Source of the DNA: Janthinobacterium aquaticum
GTDB lineage: Bacteria; Pseudomonadota; Gammaproteobacteria; Burkholderiales; Burkholderiaceae_D
Assembly: GCF_009208565.1 (NCBI RefSeq)
Contig: NZ_WFLK01000014.1
Location: 124,001 to 188,000, forward strand
DNA: 64,000 nucleotides
Direction: 5' to 3'
Below, piece after piece: positions 37,733 through 46,985 of the stretch. Position 1 is the first letter of the stretch, and each line of letters begins with the position of its first letter. Both the position numbers and the translations under genes were made by a program. The notes under the pieces are model-generated. The model had not been told where the DNA came from, made no database searches, and worked only from the letters and a program-made list of their open reading frames with translations.

Positions 37733-38214
37733 GACTTCGCTTACCTTCGATACGACAGAGTTTTCAAATTGATCAGTTGCTGCGGTTCTGGCCTTGGCCA
37801 TGGCCGATCAACTGTACAGGTTCAGCTGGGCATTGCTGTCCGGGGTACTGCTTGCGACCTTGCTTGGCCGACGGTCTGGATCGCCGTACGGCCATTGCCA
37901 TTGACAACTTCTTACCGCTTTTTGCCAGTCTCGCGCTAGCGGCGTCGACCGGCGTGTTGGGTGCATCGGTTTCTGCCAGGCATGGGCCGTGGCAGTTTGC
38001 CTGTATTTCATGACAGGCTCACGACAAGAGCCTTTCGTCGCTGATTTTGGCACGCTTTACGGTATATTGCCATCCCGATTTGTTGCCCAGGTGATCAGAG
38101 GCCTCAGTTGTGGAGCGAATCGCACCACAGTGCTACAACGGCCTCGGCAGAGCGGGAAAATGTTCAACTTTCCCTTTCCTGTTTGCAACGTGTAAATCGC
38201 AAAACCCGGCTAGT
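37733..38214. other. Intergenic region between cobW-type gene and dksA
   Basis: 482 bp without a gene I can support. It must contain the dksA promoter, but no convincing -35/-10 pair was found. No Zur-like GTTATAxxATAAC site seen. An open frame continues upstream of dksA to 37801 but lacks a ribosome binding site. Confidence 0.4.
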
Positions 38215-39309
38215 TTATACCAAACACTGTTCAAGTCCGCCAACAAAGATGTCTTTTGGTAGATTTTTGCCAATAAACACCATTTTGCTGCCACGCACTT
38301 CATCCTCGCCCCATTTGGCGCCCAGGTCGCTGCCCATCAGCTGGTGCACGCCCTGAAACACCACCTTGCGCTCGGCGCCCTGCATCAGCAGCACGCCCTT
38401 GTAGCGCAGCATGCGTGGACCGTACACCTGCACCAGGCCGCCGAGGAACTCGTCGAGTTTGGCGCTGTCAAACGGACGCGTGCTCTTGAACACAAAGGCG
38501 GCGATATCATCGCTGTGGTGGGCGTGATGATGGTCGTGGTGACCGCAGTCGGTGGCGCACGCGTCGCTGTGCTCGTGCTCATGAGCGTGCTCGTGCTCAT
38601 GCTTGTGCGCCTTGTCGTGCGCCTTGTCATGATCATGGACATGCGCGCTTTCGGTGGCCAGGAAGTCCGGGTCCAGCTCCAGCTTTTCGTTCAGGTTGAA
38701 GCCGCGGATATCGAGCACGTCGGCAATCGGCGCACGGCCAAAGTCGACCTTGGCGATCGGCGCGCGCGGGTTGATGCGTTTCAGTCGGCGCGTCAGTGCC
38801 GCCACGTCTTGTTCGCTGACCAGATCGGTTTTCGATAGCAGCAGCTTGTCGGCAAAGCCCACCTGACGCTGGGCTTCCTCGTAGTCGTCCAGTTGCGTCA
38901 TGGCGTGGCGCGCATCGACCACGGTCACGATGGCGTCCAGCATATACTGGCTACCGACTTCCTCGTCCACAAAGAAGGTCTGCGCCACCGGTCCCGGATT
39001 GGCCAGGCCGGTGGTTTCAATTACCACGCGGTCAAAGTTGATCAGCCCGGCTGCGCGCTTTTGCGCCAGCGCCGTCAGGCCCACGATCAGGTCGCCGCGC
39101 ACGGTGCAGCAGATGCAGCCGTTGTTCATTTCGATAATTTGTTCGTTGCTGTCCTGCACCAGTATCTCGTTATCGATATTTTCCTGGCCAAATTCGTTTT
39201 CAATCACGGCAATGCGCAGGCCATGCTCTTCCTGCAAGATGCGGTTGAGCAAAGTGGTTTTGCCGGCGCCCAGGAAACCGGTCAGGATGGTGGTGGGGAT
39301 CAGTGCCAT
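38215..39309 (-). CDS. CobW/COG0523 GTPase, putative metal chaperone
   Basis: 364 residues. G3E GTPase with Walker A GFLGAGKTTLL at about residues 11-20 and the metal-binding CICCTVRGDL at about 74. A very His-rich insert (about residues 225-265, such as HEHEHAHEHEH and HHDHHHAHH) precedes the CobW C-terminal domain (AFVFKSTRPFDSAKLDEFLGGL). Proteins of this type deliver zinc or other metals to client proteins. Upstream on the same strand of dksA, a pairing seen in other proteobacteria. No cobalamin genes are nearby, so cobW naming is by homology only. Confidence 0.92.
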   Translation of the reverse strand: MALIPTTILTGFLGAGKTTLLNRILQEEHGLRIAVIENEFGQENIDNEILVQDSNEQIIEMNNGCICCTVRGDLIVGLTALAQKRAAGLINFDRVVIETTGLANPGPVAQTFFVDEEVGSQYMLDAIVTVVDARHAMTQLDDYEEAQRQVGFADKLLLSKTDLVSEQDVAALTRRLKRINPRAPIAKVDFGRAPIADVLDIRGFNLNEKLELDPDFLATESAHVHDHDKAHDKAHKHEHEHAHEHEHSDACATDCGHHDHHHAHHSDDIAAFVFKSTRPFDSAKLDEFLGGLVQVYGPRMLRYKGVLLMQGAERKVVFQGVHQLMGSDLGAKWGEDEVRGSKMVFIGKNLPKDIFVGGLEQCLV

Positions 39310-39439
39310 GGAGATTGCCTATGCTGTGTATCGGGTGTGCCGCCGCGTTATCGGGCGAATCCAGACGATTATGCCGGAATTTTTTAAAAGCTTGCAAATG
39401 TGCCTGAATCGCTTGATATGCATCAGAAACGCAGCGGAA

Positions 39440-40387
39440 CTATTTGCTGCGCGCGCGTGGATGCGCCTTGTCGTATACCGCCGACAGGTGCTGGAAATCA
39501 AGCGCTGTATAGACCTGGGTCGAGGTGATGCTGGCGTGTCCCAGCATTTCCTGTACGGCGCGCAGGTCGCCTGACGACTGCAGCAGGTGCGAGGCAAACG
39601 AATGACGCAGCACGTGCGGATGCACGTTGGCCGGGATGCCGGTTGCCAGCGCATGTTTTTTCAGGCGCAGCTGCAATACGCGCGGCGAAATGCGCGTGCC
39701 GCGCGTACTAAGGAACAGCGCCGCACTGCCGTCGCGCGCCGGCGGACGCACGGCCAGCCAGGCGGAGAGCGCCACCAGTGCGCCTTTGCCGACCGGCACC
39801 TTGCGCATCTTGTTGCCCTTGCCGGTCACCACGACTTCAAAGTTGGCCAGGTCTAGCCAGCCCAGCGAGGCATCGCCGCTGGCGTCGGCCTTGCAGAAAT
39901 GGGTATCGAGACTGGTCAGTTCGGACACGCGCAGGCCGCTTGAATAGAGCAGCTCGAACATGGCGCGGTCGCATAGCTGTTCCAGTTCCTGCCCACCCTG
40001 CTGGTGCTGGCCAGGCGCAACCAGATGCACGGCGTCGTCGACCGACAGCGCCTTGGGCAGGCTTTTTGCACGTTTGGGGGCGCGTACGCCGTCGACCGGG
40101 TTGGCGTCGAGGCTGGTCTCACTGCTGAGCCAGTTGAAAAAGCCGCGCCAGGACGACAGCTTGCGGGCAATCGTGCGCGGCGTCAGGCCGCTGGCATGCA
40201 GCTTGAATGCATGGCGGCGCACTTCGCTGTGGGGCAGCGCCTGCCATGGCGTCTCGCCACTGAACGCCAGCAGTTCATGCAGGTCGCGCCGGTAGGCGTC
40301 CACGGTATGGGGCGACAGCTTGCGCTGCACGCGTAATTGCAGCAGATAGGCGTCGAGCCATGCGCTGTTGCTGCGCGCTGTCGTCAT
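39440..40387 (-). CDS. xerC: Site-specific tyrosine recombinase XerC
   Basis: 315 residues. With XerD it resolves chromosome dimers at dif. SAM-like core-binding domain (WLDAYLLQLRVQRKLSPHTVDAYRRDLHELL) and catalytic domain with Arg in LYSSGLRVSELTSL, Lys in TGKGNKMRKVPVG, HVLRHSFASHLL, LGHASITSTQVYT with the nucleophile Tyr. ATG 40387 is the family-like start; the frame extends far upstream only by overlap with the DUF484 gene. 7 bp after DUF484. Confidence 0.95.
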   Translation of the reverse strand: MTTARSNSAWLDAYLLQLRVQRKLSPHTVDAYRRDLHELLAFSGETPWQALPHSEVRRHAFKLHASGLTPRTIARKLSSWRGFFNWLSSETSLDANPVDGVRAPKRAKSLPKALSVDDAVHLVAPGQHQQGGQELEQLCDRAMFELLYSSGLRVSELTSLDTHFCKADASGDASLGWLDLANFEVVVTGKGNKMRKVPVGKGALVALSAWLAVRPPARDGSAALFLSTRGTRISPRVLQLRLKKHALATGIPANVHPHVLRHSFASHLLQSSGDLRAVQEMLGHASITSTQVYTALDFQHLSAVYDKAHPRARSK

Positions 40388-40394
40388 GGCCGTG

Positions 40395-41063
40395 TCAGCT
40401 TGCTGCGCGCAAGGCGTCCAGTGCGGCGCTGGCGGTATTGCCAATATGCACCAGGAAGTCGGTCCCCATCTCGGTGGTAAAGCGTTCGCTGTCGGGCGAA
40501 CCGAGCACCAGCAGGCCAAAGGTGCCGGCACCGGGGGCGCGCAGCGCGATCATGACGGTCGAGGCGATCTTGTCGGCCTGCAGCCAGTGCACGGCTTCAA
40601 AGTCGTGGTTGCTGCCGCAATACGGCGTTTGCAGGCCATTGGCAAACATGCGCACGTCGGCCGTGACGTCCTGGCCGTGCCAGGCGTCGGCATACTCGGG
40701 CGCCAGTTGCCACAGACGCAGGCTGGCGTAAGGCACGTCGAAGTTTTTCTTCAGCGCATCGACCAGCACGCGTGGCATGGTGGCGATATCGCGCACTTGC
40801 AGCATGGCCTGGTTCCAGCCGTGGAATTTGTTGGCAATCGCGCCGTTTTCCTGGGCAATGCGGCTGAGGTTGGACATGCGCAGTTCCAGCGCCTTGTACT
40901 TGTCGCGCATCACTTCCATCTGGCGTTCTTGCAGTGAAATGGTGCGCCCCGTCAGCGGACTGCTCAGTTTGACCTCGCCGAGCAGGCTGGTGTGTTCTTC
41001 GAAAAAGTTCGGATGCTCGCTCAGATACTGGGCGACGGTGCTTGAATCGAGTGTAGCGCTCAT
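40395..41063 (-). CDS. DUF484 family protein
   Basis: 222 residues. GAF-like protein of unknown function, conserved before xerC. VAQYLSEHPNFFEEHTSLLGEVKL at the start, coiled coil (RQMEVMRDKYKALELRMSNLSRIAQEN), then a GAF-like half ending FGLLVLGSPDSERFTTEMGTDFLVHIG. ATG 41063 (MSATLDS) fits family length; longer starts at 41099 or 41147 are possible. In E. coli the same gene type lies between dapF and xerC; here a porin and a Sel1 gene separate it from dapF. Confidence 0.9.
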   Translation of the reverse strand: MSATLDSSTVAQYLSEHPNFFEEHTSLLGEVKLSSPLTGRTISLQERQMEVMRDKYKALELRMSNLSRIAQENGAIANKFHGWNQAMLQVRDIATMPRVLVDALKKNFDVPYASLRLWQLAPEYADAWHGQDVTADVRMFANGLQTPYCGSNHDFEAVHWLQADKIASTVMIALRAPGAGTFGLLVLGSPDSERFTTEMGTDFLVHIGNTASAALDALRAAS

Positions 41064-41155
41064 TGATGGTTTCAGTCGGTAGAAAGAGGAACGCTTCATT
41101 CTAACCGAGACTGTGGCGCACAAAAGCGGATTCCTGCCTAAAAGCACGCAGGCGT

Positions 41156-41185
41156 AAAAAAAGCGGCATGGTTGCCCATGCCGCT
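41156..41185 (-). terminator. Rho-independent terminator of the porin gene
   Basis: AGCGGCATGG (41162-41171) pairs with CCATGCCGCT (41176-41185), 4-nt loop, followed on the minus strand by a run of T (41156-41162). Confidence 0.88.
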
Positions 41186-41231
41186 ACCTATTCCACGTGC
41201 CTGCCGCCCTCATGCGCGGCGGCTCAGGACA

Positions 41232-42311
41232 TTAGAAATTGTGGTGTACGCCAACGCCCACGTAGTTGTTCGAGGTGGTGTTGTTGTAGTTGGTCGCGCT
41301 GGCCACTTTCTTGTTCGAAATATCTGCGTACAGATAGGTGCGTTTCGACAGGTTGTAGTCATAGCCCAGCGATGCCTGCTTGGTCTTGGCCACGCCGTCC
41401 GGCGTTTTCTGGCCGTAACCGGCGCGGATCTTGCCTGGACCGACGTCATAGTTCATGCCCAGTACCCAGGCTTTGGTATCGGTATTGACGATCTTGAAGT
41501 TGCCGTCGTCCTGATGCTGGTACGACGCCATCAGTCGCAGTTCCGGCGCAACATTGAACGAGGCGCCGACCGACCACAGCTTCGCTTGCACGGCGTTGCG
41601 CTCGTAAGCGGCCATCGCGCCGAACTGGGCGTAGTTATAGGTGACCGACATCGAGTACGGGTTCGACGCTGGCGCCACGTTCGCTGGCAGGGCAAAGTTG
41701 CCGCTGGCGTTGGTGGTCAGGTTACGCACGGTCGCAGCGACGGCAGCGTTGTTGTTGGCTTCTTTGGCGGCAACGGTGGCGTTGAACTGGAAGCCGGCGA
41801 TCACTGGCGAGTTGAAGAACACGGCGTTCGAGAAGCGGTTGCGCGAGTTGCCTGGGGCGCTCAGCGGATCGCTGGTGTAGCCGGCCACAGTCAGGTCGGT
41901 CTGGAAACCGGCTGGAGTTGGCATGCCCGACCATGGATCGAACGCGGTGCTCGATTCCTGGAATGCGGTCAGGCCACGGCCCAAGCGCACGGTACCGAAG
42001 TCGCCTTGCAGGCCGACGCGGCTCTGACCTTGGAACAGCGGACGCGAGTTGGCGCCCGAGGTGTTTTCAATGGTGCCGGTATCGGATTCGTAGCGAATTT
42101 CCAGTTGGAAAATGGCTTTCAGGCCGCTGCCCAGGTCTTCCGTACCCTTGAAGCCCAGCTTGTTGTTGTCGCGCTTGGTGACAGCCGCGCTCGAGCCGGT
42201 TGCCTTGGCGACGCCAGCATCGATGGTGCCGTAGATTTGAACCGACGACTGCGCATGTGCGGTGGCGGCAAACGCGCCAAAAAGGGCGAGGGCAACGAGT
42301 GATTTTTTCAT
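41232..42311 (-). CDS. Gram-negative general porin
   Basis: 359 residues. Trimeric outer-membrane beta-barrel for passive uptake of small solutes. Signal peptide MKKSLVALALFGAFAATAHA with mature QSSVQIYGTIDAG; GFKGTEDLGSGLKAIFQLE and RVGLQGDFGTVRLGR are betaproteobacterial porin signatures; the C-terminus VGVGVHHNF ends in the Phe needed for barrel insertion. RBS AGGGAAAAAG. Has its own terminator. It sits inside what is in many relatives a dapF-DUF484-xerC group. Confidence 0.95.
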   Translation of the reverse strand: MKKSLVALALFGAFAATAHAQSSVQIYGTIDAGVAKATGSSAAVTKRDNNKLGFKGTEDLGSGLKAIFQLEIRYESDTGTIENTSGANSRPLFQGQSRVGLQGDFGTVRLGRGLTAFQESSTAFDPWSGMPTPAGFQTDLTVAGYTSDPLSAPGNSRNRFSNAVFFNSPVIAGFQFNATVAAKEANNNAAVAATVRNLTTNASGNFALPANVAPASNPYSMSVTYNYAQFGAMAAYERNAVQAKLWSVGASFNVAPELRLMASYQHQDDGNFKIVNTDTKAWVLGMNYDVGPGKIRAGYGQKTPDGVAKTKQASLGYDYNLSKRTYLYADISNKKVASATNYNNTTSNNYVGVGVHHNF

Positions 42312-42644
42312 GTCTTTTTCCCTATTTAAAGTTGGTTTCGTCAGAGAGCCGAGCAGATTGAAAGGCGCTGAGTGCCGCGTTTCGATGAATCAACCTTAAT
42401 TCCTCGGCGCGACAGCACAGATCGAATTGGTCAAATATGACTGAAAATATTGGTGGAAAGCATGGAGAGGTGCTTGTCCTGTTGTATTTTTGTAACGCGA
42501 GTGTGGCGTTAACGCACATCGGACAGCGCCGGTTTCCGCGCCCGGCGCGCTATGACAGTGCCAGCTTTGCGATAAGTAAATGTTGCGTCTAATCAAGTTT
42601 TTTGGCGTGTCAAGGCCGGATTTGGCGGAGAGGGACGGTACACT
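42312..42644. other. Divergent intergenic region porin / Sel1 gene
   Basis: 333 bp, A+T-richer than its surroundings, with no supported gene. It should hold the porin promoter (minus) and the Sel1 gene promoter (plus). I could not fix either one, and I see no repeat. Confidence 0.4.
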
Positions 42645-44180
42645 ATGGAACGGCTGGCAAAAGTCCGGCCTGGAGACAGCACATTATTAGAATCATTGAC
42701 TCTATATCGAGCATCGATGGCAAATCGTGAAATATTAGGATTGATCAAGCGCGCGCGCTCAGGCGACATGCCGGCGCAGCTGACGCTGGGGCAAGTGTAT
42801 TTGTTTGGCCACGGCGCGCCGAAAAGCCTGCCCACCGCCTTGCACTGGCTGGCCCGCGCAGCGCAGGAGGGCAGCCCCGATGCTTGCCGGCTGATCGGCG
42901 AACATGTGCCCTGCGAGGTGGCGCAGCCGATGGCAAGAACTTTGCTGCCCTATTATGAACAGGCGGCTGATGCCGGTTCACCCCGGGCTGCCCTGGCGCT
43001 GGCGCAACTGGTGCTGGGCGACGCCGCCACGACGTGCGAGCGCCTGCGGGCGCGCGCGCGCCAGGCGCTGGCAACGGCGGCGCAGGCCGGCCTGGCGGAC
43101 GCCCAGTGGCTGCTGGCGCGGCACGAGGGCGGTGCGTCAGACAGCACCGCCAGCGATAGCGACGCCTGGCTGGAGCAGGCCTGGCGCGATGGCGACCAGG
43201 CGCGCTACCTGTCGCAGGCCTTGCCGCAGGCGCGCGAACTGTTGCAGCGCCAGGCGGCCGGCGGCGCGCGTGCGACGGCGCTCGATGCGCGCCAGGTACT
43301 GCTGCTGTCGCGCTGCGCACAATTATTGTTGCCTGCCGGCGAAGCCGAAGCCTGGCCTTGCTGCGAGCTGGCGGCACAGGGCGGCGACCGCACCGCGCAG
43401 CTGGAACTGGGCCTGGGCTATGCCCGCATGGACGCCCAGGGCCAGCGCCTTGCCGCCCGCAGCGGCGTGGCCAATTTCAAGCGCGCCGTGCGCTGGCTGA
43501 CGCAGGCGGGTGAGCAGGGATTGGCTGAGGCGTGGTTTGTGCTGTCGCGCATCTACACCAAACCGGAGTTTTCGCAGCGTAATGTCAGCGAGGCGCACAG
43601 CTGCCTGGAGCGCGCTGCCGATCTTGGTCATGGTGCGGCGCAGTTTGAATGCGGCATGCATGCCTGGCGCAACCGGCGCGATGGCGTCAACAGCGATGTG
43701 CGCGCCGCGTACTGGCTGTTGCAGGCGCAGGCGCAGGGCAGCGCCGAGGCCCAAACCGTGCTGGCCAGGATTGCGCCGCACGGCGAGGTTGCCGACTGGG
43801 GACAATTGGCGGCCGGGCTGGCCGGAGCGCAGCGACGCCTGCTCGACCAGCGCCATCCGCTGCTGGCGGCGCGGCTGGAACTGGCGCGCTGCTTTCACCT
43901 GTCGCGCGCCGAAGCGCTGCTGCTCGATGTGCATGCGGCCGACCAGGGGCATTGCCTGCTGATCGACATCAGTGCCGCCCACGGTCGCGGCAAGCGGCGC
44001 CTGGCGCTGATCCGCACGGCGCAGGAGCGCCAGGTGCTTGACCAGGTGCTGCGCGTGTTCGAGCATGTCGATTGCAGTCTGGCCGGGCCGGAAGGCAATT
44101 ACCGGCAGCGGCTGTACCGGCTCAAGTGCTATCTGGCCGAACTGGACTTGCCGCAGGAGCAGCAGTTCCTGGCGGCGTAA
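42645..44180 (+). CDS. Sel1-repeat protein
   Basis: 511 residues. Tandem Sel1-like (TPR-related) helical repeats: QLTLGQVYLFGHGAPKSLPTALHWLARAAQEGSPDACRLIG, then AGLADAQWLLARHEGG, GVANFKRAVRWLTQAGEQGLAEAWFVLSRIY and NVSEAHSCLERAADLGHGAAQFECG. No signal peptide is clear. Such repeats act as protein-binding scaffolds; partner unknown. Residues 395-511 lack repeats. ATG 42645 follows GAGGGACGG. Converges with dapF, 2 bp between stops. Confidence 0.85.
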   Translation: MERLAKVRPGDSTLLESLTLYRASMANREILGLIKRARSGDMPAQLTLGQVYLFGHGAPKSLPTALHWLARAAQEGSPDACRLIGEHVPCEVAQPMARTLLPYYEQAADAGSPRAALALAQLVLGDAATTCERLRARARQALATAAQAGLADAQWLLARHEGGASDSTASDSDAWLEQAWRDGDQARYLSQALPQARELLQRQAAGGARATALDARQVLLLSRCAQLLLPAGEAEAWPCCELAAQGGDRTAQLELGLGYARMDAQGQRLAARSGVANFKRAVRWLTQAGEQGLAEAWFVLSRIYTKPEFSQRNVSEAHSCLERAADLGHGAAQFECGMHAWRNRRDGVNSDVRAAYWLLQAQAQGSAEAQTVLARIAPHGEVADWGQLAAGLAGAQRRLLDQRHPLLAARLELARCFHLSRAEALLLDVHAADQGHCLLIDISAAHGRGKRRLALIRTAQERQVLDQVLRVFEHVDCSLAGPEGNYRQRLYRLKCYLAELDLPQEQQFLAA

Positions 44181-44182
44181 CC

Positions 44183-45037
44183 CTACAGTTCGATACTGCC
44201 TTCGAAGACCGTCACGGCCGGCCCTGTCATCAGCACCGGCTGGCCCTCGCCCTGCCAGGCGATCGACAGCTCGCCGCCGCGCGCGCTGACGCGCACCGGG
44301 GAGTCGAGCAGGCCGCGGCGGATGCCTGCCACCACCGCCGCACAGGCGCCGGTGCCGCAGGCCAGCGTTTCGCCGGCGCCGCGCTCATACACGCGCAGCT
44401 TGATATGTCCGCGCGCCAGCACCTGCATATAGCCGGCATTGACGCGGCGCGGAAAGCGCGCATGGCGTTCGATCAGCGGACCGGTTGCCTCCAGGTCTTC
44501 AACATCGACATCGGCCACCACCTGCACCGCGTGCGGATTGCCCATCGACACCACCGACACCAGCACCTGTGGCTGTCCGGCCAGGTCCAGAGGCCACAGC
44601 AGGTCGTCGCCCTGGGCCACGCCTTGCAGGCCGCTGGCGTCGAATGGCACTTGCGCTGGCGCCAGCACGGGTGCGCCCATGTTGACCGTAATGCTGCCGT
44701 CCGCTTCCAAGCGCGGCGCAATCACGCCGGCCATGGTTTCCACGCTGATGCTGGCCTTGTCCGACAAGCCTTTTTCACTGACGAATTTGACGAATGCGCG
44801 CGCGCCGTTGCCGCATTGCTCGACCTCGCCGCCGTCATTGTTGTAAATACGGTAGCGAAAGTCGCAGCCAGGCAGGCGCGGCTTTTCCACCACCAGGATC
44901 TGGTCGGCGCCGATGCCGAAGCGGCGGTCGGCCAGACGCTGCCATTGTTCGGGCGTGAAGTCGATCTGCTGGCTGATCGCGTCGATCACGATAAAGTCGT
45001 TGCCGGCGCCATGCATTTTGGTAAATTGAAGTTTCAT
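44183..45037 (-). CDS. dapF: Diaminopimelate epimerase
   Basis: 284 residues. Converts LL- to meso-diaminopimelate for lysine and peptidoglycan. [16 protein letters not shown] at the start, first catalytic Cys in [14 protein letters not shown], second in [21 protein letters not shown]. Length normal. Lies 10 bp after the lpxL-type gene (minus strand) and converges with the Sel1 gene. Confidence 0.97.
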   Translation of the reverse strand: MKLQFTKMHGAGNDFIVIDAISQQIDFTPEQWQRLADRRFGIGADQILVVEKPRLPGCDFRYRIYNNDGGEVEQCGNGARAFVKFVSEKGLSDKASISVETMAGVIAPRLEADGSITVNMGAPVLAPAQVPFDASGLQGVAQGDDLLWPLDLAGQPQVLVSVVSMGNPHAVQVVADVDVEDLEATGPLIERHARFPRRVNAGYMQVLARGHIKLRVYERGAGETLACGTGACAAVVAGIRRGLLDSPVRVSARGGELSIAWQGEGQPVLMTGPAVTVFEGSIEL

Positions 45038-45047
45038 GCCACTGCGC

Positions 45048-45926
45048 TCACTTGTCCAAGTTGTTGTAAAACGACGCTTCGCCTTCGGGGCGTGTCTTGA
45101 AGCGTTTGTGGGTCCAGAAGTATTCGGCCGGCGCTTCGCGCACCCGTGCTTCGATGAATTCGTTCATGCGGCGCGTGGCGGCCGTGATGTCGTCGCCCGG
45201 ATAGTTGTCCCAGGCCGGGTAGTACTTCACCTGCCAGCCCTGGTAGTCGGGCAGAAAGGTGGCAATCACGGGAATGACCTGCGCGCGCGCGGCCATGGCC
45301 AGGCGGGCGGTGGCCGTCAGGGTAGCGGCCGGCACGCCGAAGAACGGCACGAATTCGGCGTCTTTCTCGCCAAAATCCATGTCGGGCAGCATGAAGTAGG
45401 GCAGGCCGTCGCGCAGCGCGCGCAGGATCGGCTTGATGCCGTCCTGGCGTGTAAACAGTTTGGACGGCTTGAAGCGCGAACGGCCATCGCGCAGCGCCTT
45501 GTCAAACGCAGCGTTCTTCTGCTGCACATACATCGAGGAAGCGGAAATTTCCATGGCGGTGGCGGCGCCGGCCACGTCCAGGCAGACAAAGTGCGGACAC
45601 AGCAGGATGGTTGGCGCAGCGGCGATCTGCTGGCCCGGAAACGCCGGCACCTTTTTGATCAGGCGGTTCAGGCGCGCTTCCGAGGCCCACCACAGGATGC
45701 CGCGCTCCCACACGCTGCGCGAATAGGCCTGGAAATGCTGGCGCGCCAGCGCCACGCGTTGCTGTTCCGTCAGTTCCGGCATGCACAGGCGCAAATTGAT
45801 CAGTGCTATCTTGCGCCGCTTGGGCATGGCGACAAACAGCAGGCTGCCTACTGCCACGCCGAAGCGGCCGAGGATCGGCAGCGGCAACCAGTGCAGCAGC
45901 CACATGAAACCAAGCAGTATCTTCAT
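45048..45926 (-). CDS. Lipid A biosynthesis acyltransferase (LpxL/HtrB family), second gene
   Basis: 292 residues. Inner-membrane acyltransferase adding a secondary acyl chain to lipid A. N-terminal membrane segment, catalytic HX4D in [13 protein letters not shown], and [21 protein letters not shown] with [10 protein letters not shown] typical of the family. ATG 45926 overlaps the stop of the upstream paralogue. Acyl-chain specificity cannot be read from sequence. Confidence 0.92.
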   Translation of the reverse strand: MKILLGFMWLLHWLPLPILGRFGVAVGSLLFVAMPKRRKIALINLRLCMPELTEQQRVALARQHFQAYSRSVWERGILWWASEARLNRLIKKVPAFPGQQIAAAPTILLCPHFVCLDVAGAATAMEISASSMYVQQKNAAFDKALRDGRSRFKPSKLFTRQDGIKPILRALRDGLPYFMLPDMDFGEKDAEFVPFFGVPAATLTATARLAMAARAQVIPVIATFLPDYQGWQVKYYPAWDNYPGDDITAATRRMNEFIEARVREAPAEYFWTHKRFKTRPEGEASFYNNLDK

Positions 45927-46798
45927 GACGACTCCTTGCCTGCAGCCGTGGCGCCGGCCTGGCTGTCTGGCGGCGGGGCGCCACGTGGCACTTTGTAGCG
46001 GTTGTAGCTCCACAGGTATTGCGCCGGATCGCGGGCAATCAGCTGCTCCATGGCCGCGTTGATAATGCGTGCCTGTTCGGCCGAGTTGCAGTCGAGCGAC
46101 GCGGTAAATGGCACGAAGTGCACGCAGTAGCCGCGGCCGCCTGGCAGGCGTTCGGCGTAAGTGATGATGATTTCAGCGCCACCCATCTGCGCCAGCTTGG
46201 CTGGCAAGGTCATGGTGTAGGCGGGGCGGCCAAAAAAGTCGGCCCACACGCCGTCGCCTTCCTGCGGCACCTGGTCGGGCAACAGGCCGATCGGCTGGCC
46301 TTTTTTCAGGCATTTGGCAAAGATGCGCACGCCCGACATATTGGCCGGCGCCAGCATCAGGTTCTTGCGCGCCCGCGCCCCTTCGATCAGCGGCTTCAGG
46401 GCCGCGCGCTTGGGTGGGCGGTACATCACGGTCAGCGGCGTATGCAGCGCCACTTGCTGGGCGACGATTTCAAAGCAGCCCAGGTGTGGCGTGAGAAACA
46501 CAATGCCGCGCCCATGTTCCAGGGCGCGCTCGACCAGCGCCCAGTTGTCCAGCGTGGCGTGGCGCGCCACCCGTTCGGCCGGCGCGCACCAGATAAAGGG
46601 CAGCTCCATCACGCTCTTGCCCGCTTCCGAGACGGCCGCGTGCAGGTGTTGCGAAAACCCTGCACGCTGCATGTTGTCACGCATGCGCCGGCGATACGAT
46701 GGCGAGATGGCGTAAATCACCCAGCCCAGCACAGTGCCGACAGCGTGCAGGACAGGCAGGGGGAAAATTGATAAAAAGCGGAAAATGGGGACTAACAT
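45923..46798 (-). CDS. Lipid A biosynthesis acyltransferase (LpxL/HtrB family), first gene
   Basis: 291 residues. Paralogue of the next gene with catalytic HX4E in FLTPHLGCFEIVAQQ and GLLPDQVPQEGDGVWADFFGRPAYTMTLPAKLA. Acts at the inner membrane on Kdo-lipid A. ATG 46798 (MLVPIFRFL) gives the usual start at the membrane segment. The two paralogues probably place the two secondary acyl chains. Divergent from metK. Confidence 0.92.
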   Translation of the reverse strand: MLVPIFRFLSIFPLPVLHAVGTVLGWVIYAISPSYRRRMRDNMQRAGFSQHLHAAVSEAGKSVMELPFIWCAPAERVARHATLDNWALVERALEHGRGIVFLTPHLGCFEIVAQQVALHTPLTVMYRPPKRAALKPLIEGARARKNLMLAPANMSGVRIFAKCLKKGQPIGLLPDQVPQEGDGVWADFFGRPAYTMTLPAKLAQMGGAEIIITYAERLPGGRGYCVHFVPFTASLDCNSAEQARIINAAMEQLIARDPAQYLWSYNRYKVPRGAPPPDSQAGATAAGKESS

Positions 46799-46925
46799 GA
46801 CTGATCTGTTTCTAAGAATGGCGTGTTGCACTGCCAAAATTTTTTAAGAAGCGTAAAATACCACGTATGCAGTACCGCTGAGTTAATAGACAACTTGCGA
46901 AGCGGAATATAAATATCGCTAAAGC

Positions 46926-46954
46926 GTCGCAGGCAAAATTCTCTTTACTGCGAC
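46926..46954 (+). promoter_or_regulatory. Hairpin in the metK leader
   Basis: GTCGCAG (46926-46932) and CTGCGAC (46948-46954) form a perfect 7-bp stem with a 15-nt A/T-rich loop, ending 31 nt before the metK start. It does not match a SAM riboswitch class I recognise. A weaker AGCG/CGCT dyad lies just upstream. Confidence 0.4.
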
Positions 46955-46985
46955 AGAACATTCACACAGTAAACAGGAGCTTGCA

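Noticed and set aside
37733-38214. Zur box or small RNA upstream of dksA
   Set aside because: No GTTATA-type dyad and no hairpin plus U-tract of a small RNA gene was found on either strand.
46838-46985. SAM riboswitch before metK
   Set aside because: The hairpin seen does not fit the known SAM classes I can recall; only an unassigned hairpin is reported.
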